From: Actinomycetota bacterium
GTDB taxonomy: Bacteria; Actinomycetota; Thermoleophilia; Gaiellales; Gaiellaceae
NCBI GenBank assembly: GCA_013817555.1
Contig: JACDCN010000170.1
Coordinates: 1 to 5,188, forward strand
Direction: 5' to 3'
Length of the DNA: 5,188 nt
Below the pieces are notes generated by a model that had not been told where the DNA came from, made no database searches, and worked only from the letters and a program-made list of their open reading frames with translations. Positions 1 to 5,188 of this stretch are shown here, in pieces. How positions within the stretch are numbered: the stretch's first letter is position 1; the number at the start of each line of letters is the position of its first letter. Position numbers and translations under genes: made by a program.

Positions 1-993
1 TTCTCGGCCCGCGTCTTCCTCGAGGCGGTCGCAGCACGGGAGCCGATGTTGCTGCTCTTCGAGGACATCCACTGGGCGGACGAAAGCCTCCTCGACCTGC
101 TCGAGACCCTTGCCGCCCGCGTTCGCGACGTTCCCCTCTTGCTCTTGGCGCTGGCCCGGCCCGAGCTGCTCTCGGAGCGACCCGGTTGGGGAGGCGGTCT
201 TCCGGCCTTCACGGCGCTTCCTCTGGAGCGGCTGTCGGACGACGCTGCCCACCAGCTTGCGGAGGGGCTGCTCGAGCGTGCCGGCTCGCGGAAGGCGCAG
301 GTCGAGGCCGTTGCGAGAACAGCTGAGGGCAATCCACTTTTCATCGAAGAGCTCGCAGCGTCATTGGCCGAGCGCACAACCGACGACGCGGATGAGCTGC
401 CGACGAGCGTGCGCGGCATCATCACGGCGCGGCTCGACGCGCTGCCGCCCGACGAGCGCGCCGTGATGCTCGATGCCGCCGTTGTCGGCCGAGTCTTCTG
501 GAAGGGCGCACTCGGGCGAATGCGGCCGCGCGACGACCTGACGGCTCTTCTCGGATCACTCGAGCAGCGAGATTTCGTCCGGCGGGAAGCCGTGTCGCGC
601 ATCCAGGGAGACCAACAGTTCGCGTTCAAGCACGGGCTCATCAGAGAGATCGCGTACCAGATCCTTCCCCGAGCAGGTCGCCGGGAGCGCCATGCGACGG
701 TCGCAGCCTTCCTCGAAGAGACGACGGGAGGTGTCGGACAGTCGCTGGAGGCGCTCGCGCATCACTGGCGGGAGGCCGGCGAGGCGGAACAGGCGGTCTC
801 CTACCTCGTCGCAGCCGCCGACCAGGCGGGACGCGGCTGGGCGAAGGAGCACGCGCTCCAGCTCTACACGGAAGCACTCGAGCTCATCCCGGAGGACGAC
901 GGGGGGCGCCGCCGCCCGATCAAGCTACGACAGGCGGTGACGATCCAGGCCTTGTTCCAGAGACCTGACGCGCAACGCCTCGGCCGTAGCTGA
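1..993 (+). CDS. AAA/STAND-type ATPase, C-terminal part (5' end outside window)
   Basis: The frame is open from base 1, so this is the last 330 residues of a longer protein; the first ATG in view (base 46) is internal, because it sits within the Walker B strand. Seen: a Walker B-like LLLFEDIHWAD (about residues 17-27), then GNPLFIEEL (110-118), a winged-helix-like region around 120-205, FAFKHGLIREIAYQ (207-220), and helical TPR-like sequence from about 245 onward (AVSYLVAAADQAG, ALQLYTEALEL). This order is typical of the ATPase module in cyclase-associated and LuxR/MalT-like STAND proteins, where a P-loop precedes and TPRs follow. The Walker A motif and any N-terminal cyclase, kinase or DNA-binding domain would lie upstream. 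By family knowledge it is a cytoplasmic signal-transduction ATPase; its input and output are unknown. The TPR part is short, ending soon after one clear repeat, so this may be a short subfamily or a C-terminally truncated copy. It converges on the DUF4242 gene. Confidence 0.85.
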   Translation, partial: FSARVFLEAVAAREPMLLLFEDIHWADESLLDLLETLAARVRDVPLLLLALARPELLSERPGWGGGLPAFTALPLERLSDDAAHQLAEGLLERAGSRKAQVEAVARTAEGNPLFIEELAASLAERTTDDADELPTSVRGIITARLDALPPDERAVMLDAAVVGRVFWKGALGRMRPRDDLTALLGSLEQRDFVRREAVSRIQGDQQFAFKHGLIREIAYQILPRAGRRERHATVAAFLEETTGGVGQSLEALAHHWREAGEAEQAVSYLVAAADQAGRGWAKEHALQLYTEALELIPEDDGGRRRPIKLRQAVTIQALFQRPDAQRLGRS

Positions 994-1010
994 TCGGCTC
1001 AGACCGGATC
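992..1010. terminator. Weak hairpin at the convergent gene ends, possible terminator
   Basis: GATCGG (992-997) can pair with CCGGATC (1004-1010), giving six base pairs with one bulged G and a six-base loop. It spans the stop codons of both convergent genes (TGA at 991-993 on plus, TGA at 999-1001 on minus). There is no T-run on either side, so it does not look like a standard intrinsic terminator. Position is the main argument for it; it may be chance. Confidence 0.2.
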
Positions 1011-1295
1011 GTCGACGAGCGGGAAGTCGTCAGGAGTCACGTCGCCCGCGATCTCGTAGATCGTCTCCACGAAGTGATCCCCGAGCTGCTTCGAGTGCGC
1101 CAGGACCATCTCCTCGGTGGGTGCGGCGTAGACGCAGAACGACTTCGGCGTTCCCTCGCTGTCCATTACGACGTGGCTGTGCTCCCACACGATCTCCGGG
1201 AAGTGGTAGTGCCCGATCGCCTTCGAGCGGGTCGCGACCGTCGGGAGCGTGTCCATGTCGACTGTGTAAGTCCTCTCGACCATATATCTCGGCAT
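999..1295 (-). CDS. DUF4242 family small protein
   Basis: A 98-residue protein starting MPRYMVERTY, with a central VWEHSHVVMDSEG and SFCVYAAPTEEMVLAHSKQLG. This pattern (N-terminal strand ending in ER, an H-S within a strand, a C-x-Y-x-AP turn, then a helix) matches the DUF4242 family, ferredoxin-like small proteins related to the Streptomyces nickel-binding protein SCO4226. The protein is rich in histidine (29, 31, 39, 41, 67, 74), compatible with metal binding, but that is inference. No signal peptide or membrane segment is seen, so it is probably cytoplasmic. The ATG at 1295 is preferred over the internal one at 1283 because the family begins with this strand. No Shine-Dalgarno precedes it; a promoter placed for leaderless transcription does. 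It lies 54 bases downstream of the FAD oxidoreductase gene on the same strand. Its function is unknown. Confidence 0.75.
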   Translation of the reverse strand: MPRYMVERTYTVDMDTLPTVATRSKAIGHYHFPEIVWEHSHVVMDSEGTPKSFCVYAAPTEEMVLAHSKQLGDHFVETIYEIAGDVTPDDFPLVDDPV

Positions 1296-1301
1296 GGCAC
1301 G

Positions 1302-1330
1302 ATCTTACAGCGGCGCGTCCCGCTGGACAA
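1302..1330 (-). promoter_or_regulatory. Predicted sigma-70-type promoter for a leaderless DUF4242 mRNA
   Basis: On the minus strand, TTGTCC (1330-1325; 4 of 6 match to TTGACA) is followed after exactly 17 bases by TAAGAT (1307-1302; 4 of 6 match to TATAAT). Six bases separate the -10 hexamer from the ATG, so the expected +1 is the A of the start codon at 1295. The element lies wholly in the gap between the FAD oxidoreductase stop and the DUF4242 start. The absence of a Shine-Dalgarno fits leaderless initiation, which is common in Actinomycetota. Confidence 0.5.
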
Positions 1331-1349
1331 TCCCGGGCACCCACGGACC

Positions 1350-2726
1350 TTACGCCGGCGAGATGTTCCAGTTCACCCGGAAGAGGTTGTCGGGGTCGTA
1401 CTTGCGCTTGAGCTCGACGAGCCGGTCGTAGTTCTCGCGGTAGGTCGACCTCACCCGCTCCTGTCCCTCGTCGTCCATCAGCATGTTCACGTACCCGCCA
1501 CCCAGCGAATGGGGGTGAAGTGTCTCCCAGTAGTCGCGAGCCCATTCCTTGGCCGGCCCCACCTTGGCCGGGTCCGGGTCGACGCCGACGGTGACCTGCA
1601 CCCACCTGGCGTCCCGGTAGCTGAACGCCGTCGCGTCGCTCGCCACCCGCGCGGCGGCACCGTCGACCGGGTACAGATGCATCGTGGACTTGAGCGTCGG
1701 CAACCGCTCGGCGAAGTCGGCGTGGATTGCTACCGCTTCGTCCGGAATCTCTGCCACGTAGTCCGAGCGCCAGTACCACTGGTCACCGGGCGGGTAGAGG
1801 CCGTCGAACGCCGAGTTGAGCGCCGGAAACGGCATCTCCATCAGGCCTGGGAGATCGGGTTCGAGCTCGCGTACCGGTCTGTACACCTCGTCGGCCGCCT
1901 TCGCGTCGCCTGTGTAGCACCAGACGACCCCGCACATCTTCTGGAAGTGGAACTGCTCGGGGAAGGGCGGCGCCGGCGGGATCGTGTGGAAGGCGAAGAA
2001 CCCACTCAGCTCCGCCGGCGCGTTCGGCAAGAACTCGCGATACCAGGACAGGATCTCCTCGGCGCGGTCGAGCGACCAGAACGTCGGGCCGCCGACGATC
2101 GTTGACACCGGACTCAGACGGAACGTGAAGGACGTGATGACACCGAAGTTGCCACCGCCGCCGCGAAGCGCCCAGAAGAGGTCTTCATTGCGATCCTCGG
2201 TCGCGGTCACGAAGCTGCCGTCGGCCAGCACGACGTCCGCTGCGAGGAGGTTGTCGACCGACAGGCCGAGAGTCCGCGTCAGGTTGCCCACGCCGCCGCC
2301 CAGAGTCAGGCCCCCAACCCCGGTCGTCGAGATGATGCCGAACGGCGCGGCCAGCCCGAAGACGTGGGTCGCATGATCGACCTCACCGACGAGCGTGCCG
2401 CCCAGCACTCGCGCAATGCGCGCTTCGGGATCGACGAGCACGCCCCGCATGAAGGAAAGGTCGATGACGAGCCCGTCGTCGACGCTCCCGAGGCCCGCGC
2501 CGTTGTGGCCGCCTCCGCGGACGGCGATCTGGAGGCGATTCTCTCGACCGAAGCGAACCGCTTCGATGACGTCGGCGACGTCCACACAGCGCGCGATCAG
2601 GCGTGGCCGCCTGTCGATCATCGCGTTGTAGAGCGCGCGCGCCTCGTCGTACTCGGGATGACTCGCATCGAGAACATCGCCGCGAAGCGAGCCCGCGAGC
2701 TCCTGGCGCACGGTCGCCTCCGTCAT
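1350..2726 (-). CDS. FAD-linked oxidoreductase, berberine-bridge (PCMH/BBE) type
   Basis: The product is 458 residues if it starts at the ATG at 2726. The frame extends upstream to an ATG at 2780, but the inner ATG has a good GAGGAG six bases before it and the 18-residue extension (MPETRTSRSLARNDEENP) looks non-conserved. Seen: an N-terminal PCMH-type FAD-binding domain with IAVRGGGHN (68-75), GIISTTGVGGLTLGGGVG (130-147) and LFWALRGGGGNFGVIT (183-198), and the C-terminal BBE signature KYDPDNLFRVNWNISP. His74 is the expected 8-alpha-histidyl FAD attachment site. The cysteine of bicovalent plant enzymes is missing from the GIISTTGVGG segment, so flavin linkage is probably single. Length is normal for the family. 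It probably oxidises an alcohol, sugar or other small molecule with O2 or another acceptor, but the substrate cannot be inferred. No signal peptide is apparent. It follows clpX by 70 bases and probably has its own promoter. Confidence 0.9.
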   Translation of the reverse strand: MTEATVRQELAGSLRGDVLDASHPEYDEARALYNAMIDRRPRLIARCVDVADVIEAVRFGRENRLQIAVRGGGHNGAGLGSVDDGLVIDLSFMRGVLVDPEARIARVLGGTLVGEVDHATHVFGLAAPFGIISTTGVGGLTLGGGVGNLTRTLGLSVDNLLAADVVLADGSFVTATEDRNEDLFWALRGGGGNFGVITSFTFRLSPVSTIVGGPTFWSLDRAEEILSWYREFLPNAPAELSGFFAFHTIPPAPPFPEQFHFQKMCGVVWCYTGDAKAADEVYRPVRELEPDLPGLMEMPFPALNSAFDGLYPPGDQWYWRSDYVAEIPDEAVAIHADFAERLPTLKSTMHLYPVDGAAARVASDATAFSYRDARWVQVTVGVDPDPAKVGPAKEWARDYWETLHPHSLGGGYVNMLMDDEGQERVRSTYRENYDRLVELKRKYDPDNLFRVNWNISPA

Positions 2727-2730
2727 CGGG

Positions 2731-2738
2731 TTCTCCTC
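2731..2738 (-). promoter_or_regulatory. Ribosome binding site that sets the FAD oxidoreductase start
   Basis: Read on the minus strand this is GAGGAGAA, with the AGGAG core (2737-2733) six bases before the ATG at 2726. It lies inside the frame that extends to the alternative ATG at 2780, and supports the inner start. Confidence 0.7.
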
Positions 2739-2751
2739 ATCGTTTCGCGCG

Positions 2752-2780
2752 AGACTACGCGAGGTCCGCGTCTCTGGCAA
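2752..2780 (-). promoter_or_regulatory. Candidate promoter for the FAD oxidoreductase gene
   Basis: On the minus strand, TTGCCA (2780-2775; 5 of 6 match to TTGACA) is followed after 17 bases by TAGTCT (2757-2752), which fits the loose actinobacterial TANNNT -10 but matches TATAAT at only 3 of 6. A start about 7 bases further on would leave a leader of roughly 20 bases carrying the ribosome binding site. The candidate -35 is just downstream of the clpX stop. A promoter here would also rule out the upstream ATG at 2780 as the main start. Confidence 0.4.
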
Positions 2781-2796
2781 CCGTGGGTGGGCGAGG

Positions 2797-4074
<1,278 letters not shown>

Positions 4075-4081
4075 CCCGTAT

Positions 4082-4087
4082 CTCCTT
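4082..4087 (-). promoter_or_regulatory. Ribosome binding site of clpX
   Basis: AAGGAG on the minus strand, with the last base seven bases before the ATG at 4074. It is a near-perfect anti-16S match in the clpP-clpX gap, so clpX can be translated without coupling to clpP. I see no convincing promoter or terminator in that gap. Confidence 0.75.
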
Positions 4088-4124
4088 TTACTCCGATTTC
4101 CTCTGAAGCGCTAGGGGGTACGTG

Positions 4125-4709
4125 TCAGTGGTGCTCGATCACGCGGTCGATGACCCCGTACTCTTTGGCTTCCTGGGCCGTCATGTAGAAGTCGCGATCC
4201 ATGTCTTTCGAGACTTTGTCGATGTCCTGACCGGTGTCCCTCGACATGATCTCCTCCATTAGCCGCTTGAGGCTGATTACCTCCCGGGCCTGGATCTCGA
4301 TCTCGGTCGGCTGGCCGGAGAACCCGGCCGAGCCCTGGTGGATGAGGATCTTCGAGTGCGGCAGCGCGCTCCGCTTCCCCGGGGTGCCACCGGCGAGGAT
4401 CGTCGCTCCCATCGACATCGCCATGCCGACGCAGGTCGTCTGCACGTCCGGCTTGATGTACTGCATGGTGTCGTAGATCGCAAGCCCGGCGTACACGATT
4501 CCGCCGGGCGAGTTGATGTACATCGAGATGTCCTTGTCCGGGTCCTCCGACTCGAGGTGGAGGAGCTGGGCGACGACGAGATTCGCGATCTGGTCGTCGA
4601 TCGGCGTGCCGAGGAAGATGATCCGCTCGTTGAGCAGACGGGAGTAGATGTCGAACGAGCGCTCGCCACGCGAGGTCTGCTCGATGACCATCGGAATCAA
4701 CGGACTCAT
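4125..4709 (-). CDS. clpP: ClpP, serine peptidase subunit of Clp protease
   Basis: A 194-residue ClpP, normal length for a bacterial peptidase without a long propeptide. The N-terminal LIPMVIEQTSRGERSFD is characteristic of the axial-loop region. The catalytic triad is complete: Ser99 (GMAMSMGA), His124 (KILIHQG) and Asp173 (DRDFYMTA), with the same spacing as E. coli ClpP (25 and 49 residues). SPGG (67-70) contributes to the oxyanion region. By family knowledge it forms a cytoplasmic 14-mer barrel capped by ClpX or ClpC. The ATG at 4709 is chosen because it overlaps the tig stop as ATGA and has AAGGAG five bases upstream; an internal ATG at residue 7 has no such support. The residues just before the nucleophile are Met-Ala-Met rather than the common Gln-Ala-Ala. 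Only one clpP is present here, unlike the tandem clpP1-clpP2 of many actinobacteria; a second copy may lie elsewhere. Confidence 0.98.
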   Translation of the reverse strand: MSPLIPMVIEQTSRGERSFDIYSRLLNERIIFLGTPIDDQIANLVVAQLLHLESEDPDKDISMYINSPGGIVYAGLAIYDTMQYIKPDVQTTCVGMAMSMGATILAGGTPGKRSALPHSKILIHQGSAGFSGQPTEIEIQAREVISLKRLMEEIMSRDTGQDIDKVSKDMDRDFYMTAQEAKEYGVIDRVIEHH

Positions 4710-5188
4710 TCAGGCTCCTTGCTGCCGGGGATCCACAACTTCGTCTCACCCTCGGGCTTTTCCTTGTCGGGGGTCCACAGCTTGTCTCGCGCCGCGGCGA
4801 GGTCGGGCGCGATCGGAGTGACGTCAGCGGCCAGTCGATCGAGGGCGGCGCGGAGGCGCAGGTCCTCGCGGATCGATTCCTGTTGTCCATGCGCCCAGAC
4901 GTCCTCGACGAGCGCATCGGCGTCCTCGCCTGCTTCCTGCGCTTCTTCGCGCAGATACGCCTCGAGCTCGTCGTCCGAGACCTCGATTCCGGCTCGTTCG
5001 GCAAGCGCCTCGAGCGCGAGCTCCCGGGCAATGGAGACCGCGGCCTCGAGCACGAACTGGCGCTGGATCTCCTGCGGGTTTGCCCCGCTCGCAGCCAAGT
5101 AGGTCTCGAGAGAAATTCCACGCCGTTCGAGCGAGCGGACGAATCCGGTGAGCAGATCGGCGGCGCGAGATGACACGAGCGGTGGCGC
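4706..5188 (-). CDS. tig: Trigger factor, C-terminal part (5' end outside window)
   Basis: The frame runs through the right edge, so the 160 residues seen are the C-terminal chaperone domain. The GTG at 5176 is an internal valine: the reading continues upstream as A-P-P-L-V-S-S-R, matching the family pattern before the helical arms. Seen: LLTGFVRSLERRGISLETYL (GISLETYL is a common trigger factor motif), a helix-rich acidic region with GIEVSDDELEAYLREEA, and RAALDRLAADVTPI, equivalent to the end of the C-terminal domain. The ribosome-binding and PPIase domains would lie off the window. Trigger factor cradles nascent chains at the ribosome exit tunnel in the cytoplasm. The identification is strengthened by position directly before clpP-clpX. 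The last 25 residues are a charged tail with two KLWxP units. The TGA stop overlaps the clpP ATG. Confidence 0.93.
   Translation of the reverse strand, partial: APPLVSSRAADLLTGFVRSLERRGISLETYLAASGANPQEIQRQFVLEAAVSIARELALEALAERAGIEVSDDELEAYLREEAQEAGEDADALVEDVWAHGQQESIREDLRLRAALDRLAADVTPIAPDLAAARDKLWTPDKEKPEGETKLWIPGSKEPE
4709..4783 (-). repeat. Tandem KLWxP protein repeat at the trigger factor C-terminus
   Basis: Two 11-residue units, KLWTPDKEKPE (4783-4751) and KLWIPGSKEPE (4741-4709), share 6 of 11 positions and are separated by GET, a 14-residue period. The DNA is also partly alike (GGGGATCCACAA against GGGGGTCCACAG on the plus strand), consistent with an old short duplication. The role is unknown; it could be a linear docking motif. 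Confidence 0.65.
4715..4720 (-). promoter_or_regulatory. clpP ribosome binding site embedded in the end of tig
   Basis: AAGGAG lies five bases before the clpP ATG and is formed by the Lys-Glu codons of the tig tail. With the ATGA stop/start overlap this favours translational coupling of clpP to tig, so both products would be made in linked amounts. Confidence 0.75.

Noticed and set aside
1009..1018. Perfect 10-base palindrome TCGTCGACGA.
   Set aside because: It lies within the last codons of the DUF4242 gene (VDD region) and such GC-rich palindromes are expected by chance; no second copy was noticed.
1074..2105. Long open frame on the plus strand opposite the FAD oxidoreductase (343 codons).
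   Set aside because: It lies antisense to a clearly recognisable enzyme; its product has low-complexity Arg/Val/Leu composition and no recognisable motif, as expected of a GC-rich shadow frame.
2727..2780. N-terminal extension of the FAD oxidoreductase to the ATG at 2780.
   Set aside because: The ATG at 2726 has a well-placed ribosome binding site, and the candidate promoter overlaps the extension.
4075..4124. Possible promoter or hairpin in the clpP-clpX gap.
   Set aside because: A TTCAGA with correct spacing leads only to GAGATA, a poor -10, and the hairpin stem is about 3 base pairs.
4111..5121. Long minus-strand frame spanning clpP and tig in another phase (336 codons).
   Set aside because: It overlaps two conserved genes in the wrong frame and has Arg/Ser/Pro-rich composition with no domain.
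5174..5176. GTG as a start codon for a short independent gene before clpP.
   Set aside because: The frame continues upstream to the window edge with trigger-factor-like sequence, so this is an internal valine.

Overview
The window looks like chromosomal DNA from a high-GC bacterium, probably a member of the Actinomycetota. A deep lineage such as Thermoleophilia is my best guess. This rests on strong G/C bias at third codon positions, Shine-Dalgarno sites of the AAGGAG type, the style of the ClpX and ClpP proteins, and the neighbouring gene types (a cyclase/LuxR-type STAND ATPase and a DUF4242 protein). Taxonomy is inference and was not tested against a database.

Layout. Bases 1-993 (+) hold the C-terminal part of a large AAA/STAND-type ATPase whose start lies off the left edge. 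It converges, with only 5 bases between the stop codons, on a block in which every gene is on the minus strand. Read in the direction of transcription (right to left), that block is: the 3' part of tig (trigger factor, cut by the right edge), clpP, clpX, a berberine-bridge-type FAD-linked oxidoreductase, and a small DUF4242 protein.

The tig-clpP-clpX trio is the classic protein quality-control operon. Trigger factor meets nascent chains at the ribosome, and ClpX unfolds substrates and feeds them into the ClpP proteolytic barrel. tig and clpP overlap by ATGA, and the clpP ribosome binding site is written inside the last codons of tig. clpX follows clpP after 50 bases with its own strong Shine-Dalgarno. 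All catalytic and structural motifs of ClpP and ClpX visible here are intact.

The two genes downstream of clpX are probably separate transcription units. A promoter-like element lies in the 70-base gap upstream of the FAD oxidoreductase gene. A better one lies upstream of the DUF4242 gene, with its -10 hexamer ending 6 bases before the ATG and no Shine-Dalgarno, which predicts a leaderless mRNA. Their metabolic role cannot be read from the sequence.

There is no RNA gene, mobile element, CRISPR array or gene-free stretch over 300 bases. The largest intergenic gap is 70 bases. I do not see an undescribed multi-gene system. The points most worth a second look are the predicted leaderless promoter, the tandem KLWxP repeat at the trigger factor C-terminus that overlaps the clpP translation signal, and the unusual residues beside the ClpP nucleophile.
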